DNA from: Aphelocoma coerulescens
Lineage: Eukaryota > Chordata > Aves > Passeriformes > Corvidae
NCBI RefSeq assembly: GCF_041296385.1
Contig: NC_091013.1
Coordinates: 12,042,001 to 12,106,000 of the forward strand
DNA length: 64,000 nucleotides
Direction of reading: 5' to 3'
Under the pieces are notes generated by a model. The model saw only the letters and a list, made by a program, of their open reading frames with translations. It had not been told where the DNA came from and made no database searches. Made by a program: the position numbers and the translations under genes. Shown here one piece after another: positions 12,121-25,948 of the stretch; within the stretch, counting starts at the first letter, position 1, and the number at the start of each line of letters is the position of its first letter.

Positions 12121-14023
12121 TATAAACATGTATTTAGACAGGTAATAGAGATTAGTACATGTATCTAAAGTTGTTACTGTTGGAAGAAGTATACTTACAA
12201 TAAAAATAAGCTACAAAAACTTTACTGTAATAATTTAATAATTCCTTTACTGACATATTTCCTACAGAATTATTAAAAATATATTCTTGAAATGAAATAT
12301 GCTATTTTTTTTTTGTTGGATTTACCTTAGGTGGAATATTTTGTGCATCTCTTCCTCTAAACTGTACATTAAATGGAAGCTTTGCAGTCATGTCCACATA
12401 TTATCATCTCTGGTTTATCATCCACACCAATTTGCTAATAATTTTGTCTCCCCACTGTGAAAAAAATCAGTATTACGGCTAAGAAAGTCCTTCCTCTGAC
12501 TGTTGCTAGTGTAAAATTATTTGGCTTACAGTTTTCTCAAAAAGGTTAATTCTCCATTATTTGTGAACATATATAATTACCAATGGGAGGTTTTTTTAGA
12601 TAACAGGGATGACTTCCTTCAAACTGTAGTCCCTCTTCATCCCAAGTAGTTGCAAGTTTGGACTGAAGAAGAGCAGACTGTAGGTCTCATTTAAATTCAT
12701 TAATGCTGTTCTGAAATCATTTAGCTGGTTTAGGTATTACAGCAGCTGCTAGTGTAGCTTAAAATAAAATGGGAAGGGACCATTCTGCTTTCAATAGAAC
12801 AGTCTTTATGGGCTTGAATTTGGTAAAGACATCATGCTGTTTTTGATGACTGTTCCCTGGATGACTATCTCCCTAACAACAGATGATGCTTGTGTGATAT
12901 TGCCTGAAACAAAAGGGCTTCAGTTTGCAATCCCACTCTCAGCCGAGTTTGATTACTAAAACTGGCAAGACAAGGAGCCAGATTACTGAAATGAGTTATC
13001 CTCTCACCACCACTCCCAAACCAGATCTGAGGATCTTTCTCAGAAGAACCTCACCACTTATTAGAATTAGGATTAATAGACCTCTCTTGTTTTCCCTTGC
13101 ACTTTTTTAAAAGGCAAATTGTTTCCAAGATGAAAATTCCTGTTTTGTTCCTAGAAGCTGAAGTACTCACCAAAGTCTCTGAAGACAATAATCTGTATAA
13201 ATTCCACCAGAATAAACGTTCACTTTGTATGAGACCATAGACATAAAAACTCAAGGACTTCTTCATAATTTATTTTCTTTTACTTTCTTTTGCAACTGTT
13301 TGTTCTCAAATGCATTTTTTTTCTGGGTTTGCTACCCTTCACTAAAATCAGGAATCTGATAAGAAAACAAAGATTTAAACATATTAACAGTACACATTAA
13401 TGTTTTCCTGAAAATCTAAATATTTCCTTTACTCACTACAGCTCATATAGATCCAAAGATATACTTTCAAGCCACTAGCTCATAGGTCAGTTGCTGAGTA
13501 CCACCCCAAATAAATATAACATAATGTTTATTATTCAATATATATAAAAAAATCCTTTGTCCATTTCTCTAAGGGCCTCTATCCAGAACATGAAGGGCAG
13601 ACTTGGAGAGTGGAAATACTCTCTGACAGCTAAAAAAAAAATGGTAAATTAAAAAAGGAAATGAACTAAAAATTTAAAAAAACACTAAAAAAAAAAAAAA
13701 CTGAACAAAAATATTTGCCAGCTTCATGCTTATTCAAAGGTTGGAAAATAAAAGCAAAGCTTATTTGAATAAATTCTGAAGTACCACCCATTGTGAGTGA
13801 CTGAAAGGAGTTCATGAAATTTAATAATTAACCTTCACAGGGGATGTAACATCATGCCTTTAGATTTTTATACATTAGGCAAAACATCAACAAGATACAG
13901 ATATCTCTGAGAACGCACCTAGAGATTCCATTTTCATAGAAAAATACATTTGTCAAACAACATCATTTATTTTTAAGAAAAGAGCAGTAAGTCACTTAGG
14001 AATCTGAACTAGAAAAGATCAGA
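12121..14023. other. AT-rich non-coding DNA
   Basis: No gene or interspersed repeat recognised. A-rich tracts at about 13631-13700 (including A14) are the only low-complexity feature. Confidence 0.45.
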
Positions 14024-14064
14024 GTAATAAAATCTTTTAAGATTTTCTTTTAAGATTTTATTAC
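14024..14064. repeat. Perfect 13-bp inverted repeat (hairpin)
   Basis: GTAATAAAATCTT at 14024-14036 is the exact reverse complement of AAGATTTTATTAC at 14052-14064, with a 15-base spacer. The spacer itself repeats TTTTAAGATTTT-like text. No transposon ends or target duplications are evident. Confidence 0.8.
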
Positions 14065-17000
14065 TTATCACAAGCTTCAGTGTTTGGGCATATGACTTCT
14101 AGGAAGGTAAACTTGGAAAATCCTGAATAATTCTGCTATAATACTGTTTGGAACAATCCCTGACCTTTCAAACAAATCAATTAGTTATGAAAGTGTGAAT
14201 GCTTTGTTTACAATTGCATCTGTAGTTTTAGGAAGTGCTAGAGTAAACATAATTTCGGTGTTTAATACCAGCTTAATAAATTCTGAGTAATACAGCAGAA
14301 AGAACAAGAGAATAAATTTGCCAAAACTGTAATTAAACAGTAATGTGTTTTAAGATTCTAGAAGTGACTGTGTGTGGAAAGAAGAGATATCAAATTATAA
14401 AAGGATATCATCTGTCAGATCCACTAGGGCCCAAGGGGAGGGTTATGTTGAGGAGCCTTGCAGGGAATATCCATTACCGTGTGCATCATTCCTTGCGGGC
14501 TGTGCTATGGAATCAGCAAGAATGCATTCTGACCTTATCTTTTAATATGTGGCATAATTCTGAGTACACCTTCTCTGCTACAAATGGAAGAGAATTTTTA
14601 GATTCATGTTTGATTGCCAAATTTTGCCCTGAATTTAGGAAAGATTTGAAAGCATTTAGAATAATAACAATAAAAAAGAAAGTTTCTTTTCATTAACTTA
14701 ACTTACTAACTTTCTAACATCTTAACCTTTTATTCCCTATTCCTGCTTGTTAAAATGAAAATGAATAAATGCTGAATTGTTTCATGTTTAGGATGACAGA
14801 AAGATTTAGTTTTAATTTCTGGTAAAATTGTTCTTATACACTCATCACTTATTCGTTTTAACATTGAGTGTTTCCCTGTTTTCCTGTACTTTAAGATTTA
14901 TTGAACATCTTTCCAAATAAAAATTACAAAGTATGTATATTCTGGGTATTTCTAGACAGAAGATATTTACTATATATGTGTAAAATAAGAAAAGTACATG
15001 AGCTTAGTTTTCATCTCTTTAATTTGCTGATACTCAGCACTGAAAGACACAGTCAACAGTAGAAACTGGAATGAACAGAAAAACTCTGTAGTCAGAATTT
15101 GCTTGATCTGTTCCTTCACCATTACAAAGGGCAGAACAATGGGCTGGCAAAGTCTAAATCTGTCAGCTCACAGAAACTGTCCTCAAGGGAATTAAGAATG
15201 ACCTCCAAAGCATGCCTTATTCCTAGATAGTCCCTGCTAAATTGAAATAATGTTATGCCATTTTAATGACCCAAATCACATTTTGTATTTCTTCTCCTAC
15301 ATAGCAATAAAAAGAATATGAAAATTACTGGGCTAAGCTTTCAGGAAATCACCAGTGACCCACTTCATAAAAGAATGCTGCCACATTGTCTTGAAATGAT
15401 TGTTGGGCTTAGAACTTTGAGTAATTGGTGATTTTTCTAAGGAAGTGTTAGTTTAAATTGCTAAGACCACTGAAAACCCACCAATCCTTAAAAGGTTTTT
15501 TTTAGTTTAATGAAATTATTTATCTTCACACTACGAACTGTACTTGGCAGCAGATTTCTAATGTTTAAAAGATACACATCTTCTCATAAAAGCAGAGAAT
15601 AATCTCCTAACACAGAAAATGTCTGACTTTTATACTAGCAGCTGCATATTCCTTCAAGGGCTATTGCAGAAGAATGAGACTGGAGAAATCTAATCTAATA
15701 ACAGGAACAAAGGAGATCAGTTGGAATCATGGCATTCCGTAGACTTTTTCAAAATGCTTCTCTTCACAGGATTATAAAACAAAATAAAATAAAATAAATG
15801 CAATGCAGAGAGGAAATGCTAGTCTTTTTAAAGTATAATCTCTATGGCAGCACTAACAAGAGCTGTTCATTTCAAAGAATAAATAGTTTCTAGGCAATCT
15901 GATTTTGTTAATTCTTTATTTTTTTCTTTTCCAAAGAAGATCATTATGTCTTTACAATCCTGCAACAGATTAAAAATTGTAAAAAAACATGCCCTTGGTA
16001 TACTGAGGTTATATACATATGAGGTTATATATATATATGGCTTGGTAGAGCAGCTGAGATGTTTCACCAATACCTCTTTGGTGACCTCTGGATAATGTAT
16101 TCCCCTAGGAGAGTCACCAATACAAATATATTCCTCTATGAATGCTATACAGCAAATTTCTTTAGTGTATTCCCTTTTCTTTCATTTAAACGGGAATTCT
16201 AAAAGGAAAATTTGCTTCTCCTCTCCCTGTGTATTGTCCCAAGGAGACAAGAAAATGAAAATAATGTTAAAATAGTTAGACCTCCCAGCCTACTTTTAAA
16301 GGACTGAGACTTTTAGATGGGAGTTGAGTATTTTTGAAGCTCAATAGAATATGAGATTCTCCATTAGCTTTGTTAGTTCCTAACCTAGAGGAAAAAACTG
16401 CACACATTTCCAGTAGACTTTGTAAATGAAAAGCTGTTTCCCAGTTCCTGGGCTAGCAGTTCTCGATTTCTGGCTTACTCAGAACTTGTTTCTGTGAAAT
16501 ACAGTTGTTCCTGTACTCCCCAAACCTTTTCATTCCCAGCCTGATATCCCTGGTAGTATGTGTCCCATGGGTTAGCACAAAATAATCATGCCTCTCCATG
16601 AAATAGTGATGACATGGGAATGGACCACAAGAGTAAAATCCCTTCAGAAGGGATATACTTGTCACAGAGGCAGGAGGCTTATAAACTGTATTTAACTGTC
16701 TGGTATATAGTTGAGAAAAGCTATATCAGGGACAGAATCAAGCATTTAAGCTATTTCAGCCCTTTGCCCAGTGCCACGTGCCTCTGTACAATGTTAGACA
16801 TTCACAAGTTAACATCCTGTCCATACAGAAGTCCAGTCCTCAAAATAAAACATTTTCTTTCATTTACTTCTCATCAAATAGGCTGATATTCTAAGATTTA
16901 TAATGTGATACTAATTTTTCTTAGTAGAAGCATGGAAAATTACATTCTTTTTAAAATTGCATTACTTTCTTTTCTATCCATTCCTTCTTAAAGCGCTGAG

Positions 17001-20000
17001 AAGGACTATTTATTAGCCACACCTATCTCCTTAAAAAAAAGGAAAATAGAGAAAGAATGATGGGGTAAAGGTAAATAATCTTTCTCAATTTATTCTTGCA
17101 GGCCTGTGACATTTATTGAAGTTTTAACAGCAAAAAGAGCTCCATCTCACAGCCACTACAAATATAGGAACACTATTTAGGTGAAGTTTGTGGCTGACTT
17201 TCATTAAAAAAAAATATGCTAAGACTGCACTGCTTAAGCAATTCTGCTGGCCACAGTGCTCTGCAAATTACATTTTACGAGCTGTCTAGTGCAGATGAGT
17301 CAGAAAAAGTTCTATCAAATTATTTTTAGTACACATAAAGGACTCATATTGAACAAATAATAAATTAATCCAAGTGAATGAGACCTGATGTGTGTAAACA
17401 ATGTAGTTGAACTATCCTCATACAGTATTTCTTTCCATGTTATAGTCAATTTTCTAACTATTATAATAAACTCTTCATGAAGTAAATAAACAGCTAGAAG
17501 CTTTCAATTTATTTCAAAAAACCAAAATGGAGATTTGAAAAAAGTGTTTAAAGCAATAAAACTCTTCTGAATTACAGAGGAAAGTACATTGCAACTATAA
17601 TAATTCAGATGGGCTTTATCACACCAAGAAAACTAAGTTTGTTTTGTGGGTAGGAGAACTGCAAAAGAGAAAAGAAGGTTGGTAGAGTCACATGTGACAT
17701 GGAGCAGAGGAGTGCAATTTTTTCACCATTGTCCTTATTTGTAAACTGGCAATTTCACCTCAGGAAGGTGTTTCTAATGTGCACCAGTGTAAGAGAAGTG
17801 TAACACCGTGTTGCTCTTTCTTTTCATTGTATGGGGAATGGAGTGGGGAACAAGATCTTATCACCTTAGGATAGTCTTGACACATATAGCCTGCTAAATA
17901 GACACATGGGCTAAAGAGAAAATATGCTGAAGCCAGCTGATATTAAAAATCCACAGTAGCAAGTTTGCATCTAATGAGGTGACATGTACAAGCTTAGCAA
18001 GTATTTGGGTCAGAGTGTTACTGGTATAAACTTGCCCTATTTTGCTCACTTGCATGGAGCTGCAGAAATTTCTGTGGCAGAGTGTGAGCAGAGGTACATG
18101 CTCATTTTACAGTGAAAAAATACACATTTGATTCAAGCAGCCGTGGAAATACAACAGACATTTTATAAGCTGTCTTTACAGAATATAAATAGTAAAACAT
18201 TTAAATTAAATCTGCTTCCATAACATTTTTACTGATGCACTTCTATATTGTTCTTTTGGAATTGACTAAATCAGGAATGATATTTAGATACCCCAACATA
18301 ATTCCCATGCATGATAACACATCTTTGCAAGGTAAGGGCACAATGGTTTTCTCCATCAGCAGTACATCTCTGTCTAATGCTGAGATCCCATATGCTCCTT
18401 GGAGCTCCTGCCAAAAATCCCAGTGTACCGTGGAGAGAAATTCAGCATGAAGAATTGGAGCTCCCGAAGGACAATGCTTATTACAATAATACTCTGAGGG
18501 GAAATGCTTTGTAGAGTTGGGTATTTGCAGGAAACCACTCATTAACTCAGTTTGTTCAAATAACAACGAAGACACCCCCACTCCCAGCATCACTCCCTTT
18601 CTGCTTCACATACACCTGCACTCACTCATTCACAAGCATAACTGTTTTCCAAAGACTTCTTGACTTAATGATTCTCAAAGAATCATTTAATTAAATTCCG
18701 TGGAAGATAAGGATATGGTTATGTAGTTAAGCAATTCAAAGGAGGGGAATGAAAAAAGGAAACTTCAGTCTTCAGCTGGCAGCTTTGTCTAAATGTTAGG
18801 CTGCATGTGAAGAACATCCAAAAGCCAGATGATACAATTAGCTAATAGCCACTATTGACACGTAAAATCAATTTATGACAGCTATCATAGTAAAGCCAAG
18901 CCAGATAATGCACTAGATAGTGCACCATTCACTTTGAAAGTTTTATCATTATTAGTATCATACGAAAGACAAATTATGTGTGTACAGCCTGTTTGTATAT
19001 GTACAGTGGGTACCTAGCAGTCATGATACAATATAACATTAGAATGCAGCCAGCCTACTATTGTCCTTGAGAGACTAGAAAATTCAGCTGTGGCACTGCT
19101 GTTTTGCAAATAGTTGCCTCCAGTTCTGAGAGCAGAATTCCTTGGTAAGGTCTACTCTGGGACAGAGCACTGTTGCAGAACAGTCTGGGGCTAACTGCCA
19201 AATATGACCTCAGTTCTTGCCCCAACAGTGAAAGTCATTGTTAAGACTGGTATTGAAAATGTTCACATTTTCTTTTTTCTTTCCCCTACCATCAGCAAGA
19301 AAACTATTATCAGATATTTCTTCCTTGAGAACAAATGCTGTAAAGTGAGGTAAACAGCAAAGCTCTACAGCATTAAAAAAGAGAGTTATAATATTAAAAT
19401 CTAGCTAGATTTACGTTTTCATAAAAATTGTGTGGCAGCTTATAATTGGCTCTCTACTTGTTAAGCCATACATTTGTCAGCTTTCAAAATATATATTCAC
19501 AGCAAGGAGCACTCAGCTAGAAAATTTTAACAGATGAAGCTAAGGCAAACATTTAGCTGGGGGACAGAATACAATTGTCAAGATCCATGCAACCTTAAAG
19601 CATTTGAATAATTGCATTGTATCTGGGAGTTCTAACTTCAACAGAATTGTTTGTGCAAGTAAAGATTATACAAGTGGATAAGCATCAGTAAGTCAGCCCC
19701 AGTATGTGTACTCTTTGAAGTGTACACATTTCTAGAATAGAACTGGGAACATGTCTCTTGCATACAGAAGTAGACTATAGGTTTTTATTTTGCCACACTG
19801 AGGGTGTGCTAAAGCCAAAACGAAATTATCATGAAATGATATGAAATTGTTATGTTATCAGAAACTGTATCACAGAGAATTATTTTCAAGCATGTTAAAA
19901 ATATTCTCTAACACTTCACTGCTACAAAAGTTATCGATACAAATTTAATATGTCCGGAATTCCACCTATTTCAGTGAGAATGAAGGGGATATAAACCAGC

Positions 20001-20820
20001 ACAAACCATGTTCTTTCTGCATTCAGTAGGCATGAAATAATAGTATCAAGGAGACTGGAATAAAATTTTTGAAAGGAAACAGGAGAGGGAAATAGATATA
20101 TATCTGCTTTGTATGTTAGAATCTTTACAAGACTGATAAGATTGAACAAGCACTGAATAAATCATTTCATTTTCTGTGTACATTGATTTTACTCAGCTTT
20201 CAGATTAGTGTTGATAACACAGCAAAAGATTTCAATGAAAATTAAACTAAAGATACGATGTCTCTCTAGCATGGAATAAATTAATGCCTTCACTGGGAAA
20301 AGCTATATAGCATTCAACAGAAAGTAAAACCCTCACCTTGAAACAGCAATAGAAGGTGAGTATAGAGAAAGGTGAAAAATAAAAATCAATACAGTCAGAC
20401 AGAAGAATAAGAACTAAAAGGTAGTATGTGTTGTGGTAGAACTCATATTTTCCAGTGTTTTCCCAAAATTCTTATTTTCCCTTGTCTGTTGAGAAATAAA
20501 GTTTTCCTTTGTGTCTTTTTAAGATGCATGATGAACAATTTGCATTCTTTCCTCACAGGTAAATATTTTTCATGAAGCAATTCTACAAAGGCAAAGGAAG
20601 AAAAACATTTTTCTATTCATGACAGCTGTTCTTCCTGTGACCAGGAACATGACAAAGAGCAAAAGTTCTTACTCCAGTTCTCCCTGACAAGTACAAAAAG
20701 CAAATAAATATCTCCTACATGAATTCTGACAAATGCTGGAGGAATTCTATCTCCAAACAACTACAAGAGTTTTAAATTCACGTTCTATGCTTCACACCTG
20801 TGTGATCCATCATTTTCCAG
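14065..20820. other. AT-rich non-coding DNA, no gene recognised
   Basis: Nearly 7 kb without a recognisable gene, CR1 or LTR. It contains small simple repeats at 15781-15798 (AAAAT units) and 16025-16038 (AT units). The largest frames (14343-14696 plus, 117 codons; 18243-18593 minus, 116 codons) show no known domain and are of a length expected by chance. Two segments (about 17180-17330 and 18780-18960) look less repetitive and carry clustered transcription-factor-like words, noted as possible conserved non-coding elements. Confidence 0.45.
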
Positions 20821-20926
20821 GACCTCCTCCACTCTCCTTGGACAACATGCCTCCATGGCACCTCCTGTAACAGCTTGGAGCAGCTGAGAAATGCCCATAG
20901 TATTGTGATGTCCCTTAACCTTGCAG
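20821..20926 (+). other. Candidate internal exon (splice sites only)
   Basis: A 106-base segment is bounded by an acceptor-like CATTTTCCAG at 20811-20820 and a donor GCAG|GTGAGT at 20923-20932. One frame is open across all 35 codons (starting DLLHSPWTTCLHG), but this is not improbable by chance and I recognise no protein. If real it could equally be a long non-coding RNA exon. No neighbouring exon could be linked to it. Confidence 0.2.
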
Positions 20927-22208
20927 GTGAGTGTGTGTGATGGATGGACTGTACTTTAAACTAAGTACTCTCTAAATTTGTCAGAGCTGAGATATGGATG
21001 TCTGAGAAATCCAGTAAAGCCTAATTATGTTTTCTGTGTCCTAAGGATACATCTTCAGCAGCAGCTCTTGCAGCTATCTGGCCTCCCTACAGTTCCTTTC
21101 CAGCTCCCACCAGAGTACCCTGCAATATTCCCTGCAAAGCTCTCGAGCAGGAAGGCAGGTTAGAGACACTACACAACATGTGGCCTTCTTACATCAGCAG
21201 CTAGGTTCTCCAAAACCATGTAAATGGAACTTACAAAACCATTGCTAGCTTTTATCCAAAACTTATTTGGCAACATGTAACAGAATAAGTTTTTCATGAT
21301 GAATATAGGTACTAGATACAAATGAAGATTGCACGCTTGGCTATATTCTAAGGCAGTGTGAGATTTTAGTTATTCATGGTAAAAGGAAATCCTAATGTTG
21401 TCTAAAAAGACTCAGGGACATAAAATTTGCTTTCGTTTTTCTCTGTTTCAGGTGAAATGAAGAAGAAATGTTGACTTTGTTAACACAGAAACATCCTAAC
21501 CTTGAATAATCAGGTCAGTGGACTTTATGTCAAAAAGGCAGTGGTAGGTAGCAGTACAGAGTTGCTGACTTCTCTAATAGAGATTTACTGGAGTGGCAAC
21601 ATGAGTTTTACCAGTACATATGACAGCTTTAATGGAACTATTCACTACTCCAAGTTTCCATTACTTGCAAGCATCAGTGCTTTATTATTTATAGAACAGT
21701 TTCCTTCTCCTCTAACCTTTTCTGACATCCACAGTTCCTGCTTAATCTGTGTACTTCTGAGTGTCATGTGTACTTCTTAGGCTTCTGTACGTTTGATCAT
21801 CTTCCCAAAAGCACTTGCTGCTGGTTTTATTTCTTCCTCCATCCACCATACTGTTCATATTTCTACCCTTCCTCTGGCACTACACAATTACAGGATTTCT
21901 GTGTGACCATAAATATCTTTGCCTAAATCATCAAGCAGTGCAGGACCTCCTAGGGGGAACAACCACAAGGAATTCCTGTTTAATTCCTGCAGGCATAAGC
22001 CATATGGGGTCAGCATAAAAATGCTCTATAAACATGAGCAGCTTTGTAGCATATGCAGACTGATTAAACCTAATATGCACTTTCACATAGGACATGCTAT
22101 ATATAAGAAAAACCACACTTACGGAACTTAAGATTCACCTTCCAAAGCATGGAGATATGTGGATACAATATTGCTGCTAGCAAGAATTTTCTTGCTTCCT
22201 TCTAAGTC
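20927..22208. other. AT-rich non-coding DNA
   Basis: No known repeat or gene. Plus-strand frames at 21502-21780 (92 codons) and 21815-22018 are hydrophobic and unrecognised. They probably arise by chance from T-rich sequence. Confidence 0.4.
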
Positions 22209-22482
22209 CGTGGGATACTTTTCTCTCTCACGAAGAGATTAGCAGAAGTTCTAAAAACTATGAACATCTGAGACCTTGCAAAAACTTGTTTATACTACAG
22301 TAGAAAAATATTTTGACAATGGATATTTTAGGATTTTAGCCAGTCACCCCCAAGGGGTGGCTGATCCTTTGTCCAATTAGACTATGAAGAAAAAAGTCTA
22401 TAAAAGAGTTTGTAAAATAATTAAATAAATCAATCTTTCTGCACAATTCCTGCCTGCTGGATCTCCTCTCCTCCCTACAACT
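22209..22482 (+). mobile_element. Candidate solo LTR (compact, family not identified)
   Basis: The segment has the ordered signals of a retroviral LTR: a CCAAT box at 22372 (GTCCAATTAG), TATAAAAG at 22399-22406, AATAAA at 22424-22429, then a pyrimidine-rich U5-like end (TCTCCTCTCCTCCCTACAAC). A CACCCC/GGGGTG inverted pair lies at about 22346-22361. The 10-mer GTGGGATACT occurs at both edges (22210 and 22483), 273 bases apart. No internal retroviral genes adjoin, so it would be a solo LTR. Exact ends are uncertain because no clear TG...CA termini with a 4-6 bp target duplication could be set. Confidence 0.5.
22399..22429 (+). promoter_or_regulatory. TATA box and poly(A) signal of the candidate LTR
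   Basis: TATAAAAG at 22399-22406 and AATAAA at 22424-22429 are only 18 bases apart. This is the arrangement in LTRs whose poly(A) signal lies in U3, upstream of the transcript start. Function is inferred from position and consensus only. Confidence 0.45.
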
Positions 22483-25400
22483 GTGGGATACTGTATTAGA
22501 GATACTATAAAATTTAAAAACAAATGTAATTTTTAACTTTTTTTAACTTACTGTTGAATAACCTTACTAAACGTGATGTTCATTATCGAGATAGTCTGAA
22601 TTATTTTATAACTACTTGTATCCAGGCTCTCTGGGAAAAATTGGATGTAAAAGTTGCACTAACTAAACAGCCATATTCAACAGCAACATGCAAATAATAT
22701 CAGTAATTCCTTAATATTTTAGATTGTCTGCCATTTCCAAACTTAGTCTTTTAGTATGCAGTAAATCTACAGAGAGTTTCTTCTCCTTTAATATGAGAAT
22801 GAGCAGCATCAGAGAGATCAAAGCAATACAAAGCATTATGATTTCACTAAAAGTTTCTGGAAGTAAAACCAATTTTTGTAGAGGTGGAGGTGCGTGAGCT
22901 CTAAGCATTTTCTTTAGTGTATTTCATGTCACAGTTCAAAATAGAGAATCAAAGAATCTGAAAGCATCAACCTGCAGTGGTTAATGGAAACAGAGGTACT
23001 TGAAATCACATATACAAAACCCACATTTCTTATGTATATAAAATCTGTTTTCTCTATAAGAACCCATCCACATACAGATTGGTAATGCTTTAAGGATAAG
23101 TTTATTGAAAAAAAAAAGTTTTCTTTCCTTACAGCTTAAGAGCTATTACCACATTTTCATAAACATCACTTGACCTCCATTTAGACCTTACAAATCCTCT
23201 CACTTTGAGTATGATGTCTGCTCTCTCCATACTTTTTTCTCCTTTCAGAGCCTCACAACATTTCAAGAGACAGAGGTGCAAGTGAAGTTAAATCAGCAAA
23301 CTCTGAAATTACATTTGGACTGCTTTATCTTTTTTTTTCCTGTTCCATATACTTGGTTGAGGGTGTGAGAGCTGGATGGGAGAGGAGAAGGAGTAAAGCA
23401 GAGAATTTAAAAGTAACTCCTTTTGTACAGGTCAGTCAGAAATCATGAGTTTTCTCAGTCATCAGTTCATAATTCAGTGATGGTTTTCTAGACAGCTTTA
23501 TTCCCTGAAGGAGAGCATATTTTCTCCTTATTTTTACTGCTATTTCAATGTGGTTTTTTTTAACTAAGCCTGAAGGTTATTACAGTCTGTCATACTCCTC
23601 ATTGACAACAAAAGCCAACAATAAGGCTTCAAGTCAGGCTTTTTGCATTCTTTACTAACTTAGACTGATGTTAGCACACAACTGGATAGATCTGCAATCT
23701 CAATTCTTACAGATAAGGCTTGCTCAATATGATTTCTTCTTGTGCATTTTCCTGCTGTACAGCATCACTCTCATTTCAGTGATTTAGAATAGAGCTTTAT
23801 CTTAAACTGTGGCAGCTCAGCACATGCTGCAGGAGGATGACAAGGATCAGTAGACAGTAGCAGGAGTAGTGCAGCCTTTGTTAATTACTGAAGTCAATCC
23901 TGTCATTGAATACAAAATGGTTGTGAGAAGGGGAGCTTAAACACATGCCAGAGGCATGCTAAAGACAAGCAAGGAGAGGGCTTGTTATTATCTGTCAGAT
24001 TTTTTTCGTCCAACAAATATTCATAAAGATGATGAAATGCATTCTTTCCTTCCTCTGCCTCTGAAAGGCCTGAGTCATTGCACTTCCTAAACCTTTACCT
24101 TCTCTCCCAGTGACTTCCACCTGTCTGAAAAGCTGTCTTTGTTTCTGATGTTTAGAAAGAAGAGCAGAAACCCAGTAAGTCTCTAAACGTATTATCTAAC
24201 ATAATAGACAGAGAAGAGCACACAATTCCCACTGAATCTTTAATTTTTGAAGTACCTTCTCATAATTTAAGACACATACCCCAGTAGGAATATAAGAAAC
24301 TAGGTTCCACACATTCTCGGAGCCATTTTGCAGGAAAACCTGGTCAGCTCACAGCAGAGCCTGGTAAATGGGCAGTGCTGGCAGCTTCTCGATGTGCCCA
24401 CTCTTAGAAAGGCTTAGCCAGACCTGTACAGTGCCACGGACATTGCAGGTCTTGTAAGGTGCAGTAGGAAGGTTAAATTCAGAAGTGATGTATCAAAAAC
24501 AGCGACCCACAGTGAACTGAGCTGGGCATTAATCTGGATCAGCTGGTCCAGCAACTGGTGTAGCAAGCTGCTTGCTTACAGCTCACTGTACCTCCCCTGC
24601 ATGTTTCATTCTACACAGAAATGTAAAAAGCAGCACAGCCAAGGACTGGCTGTTGGTTTATTCCTTCTACTCTGCTCCAGCACCAGAGAGGAGCATTTGC
24701 TTCCCTGAGAGCAACTTTGCATATGTATCCATCCTTTGGACAAATCTGCTTGGAAGGTACAATGAGCAGTTGTACTGGAGATTTGGACAGTACTAAACTG
24801 CTTCAGAATCTAAAGTAAAACCATGTGTACACTGCTGCTTCCCTCCCCCTGCTGCTGCCTATCTGAACTGGCAGACTTTTGAGGGAAACAGAGTACTGCT
24901 TGCAGTCAGGAGCAAGTCCACAGCAAATTTTCAGAGGCAATGGAAAGACAGCATGATCCTTACGGATTTCACCAGTGTTTGGTGAAATGAGAAACTCACA
25001 GCAGGTTTTCAGGCTGACACCAAGACTGAAGGAATGGATTTTCCTTGCCGTGACAAAGGTAGCATGGGACAGGGTTGTTTTTAAACTTACTATTAGACAC
25101 AACAGGATAAAGAGATCCTTCAACAAACTCTTTGCTCTACCAAAATTTTAAAGCTAAAGTAAATGGAATGTGTGCATTGCTGGGGTATCATTCACCCCAC
25201 TGCTGTTTAGGCAGTAACCGTGCTGGAAGAAAACCTTTTCTGATTCACCTTCAAGTTTTGACCATGAAAAGAATTGAAGAAATAGAAACAATACTGTATT
25301 TTTCTCCCCAGAGACTGAAAAAAACCATCAGTTATTTAATTATCGAAGTGGCAGGATGACTCATATGGCCAAAAAAAAAAAATTTTTTTGTTAATGACAA

Positions 25401-25906
25401 TAAAATTTTCACTGTGTCCTGATTATAAATATGTAAAATAAGCTAAAATATTCTTCTAATTAAATTGCAGCTATTTCAGCTAATAATTTTGAAGAAAAAG
25501 AGAGATCAGGAGACTGCTGCACTCCTTTATATCATTCTAAATCACAGTTCCATAACAGAACACCTAACTTTTTAGTTGGCTTAGGAAAAGGCAAAGGAAG
25601 ACAAATTAATTCATATTTAACCCTCAGTGATGTAAAATGTTTCCCAGGAAAGTGTGACACCTGTGGAATATGGTAAAAAGCACTGTGGTGCTTTTACACT
25701 ATTTTATACATTATTATTTTATACCATTATGTTAATTAATTGCAGGTTCATTAATCATTCTTGCAGCCGGAGTGTTAAATTATGCCAAAAGTGAAAATTA
25801 AGTAATTAAAATAAACAGTTGCAGTCCTTTTGTGAAGAAGTTTAGAAAGGTGCTATGCATATATGCAGTGAATTGGGTATTTTGTTAATTCAGTGATGTG
25901 TTCCAC

Positions 25907-25948
25907 TCTGTGAACTGTGGTTTACAGTTCTGTGAACTGTTTTACAGT
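25907..25948 (+). repeat. Imperfect tandem duplication, 22 + 20 bp
   Basis: Unit one is 25907-25928 and unit two 25929-25948. They share TCTGTGAACTGT followed by TTTACAGT and differ by two inserted G bases. A third, looser TACAGTTCACTG (reverse-complement-like) lies at about 25968. Confidence 0.8.

Noticed and set aside
18243..18593. 116-codon minus-strand frame, considered as a retroviral or cellular exon
   Set aside because: No motif of any family I know, and no convincing splice sites. Several frames of this size are expected by chance.
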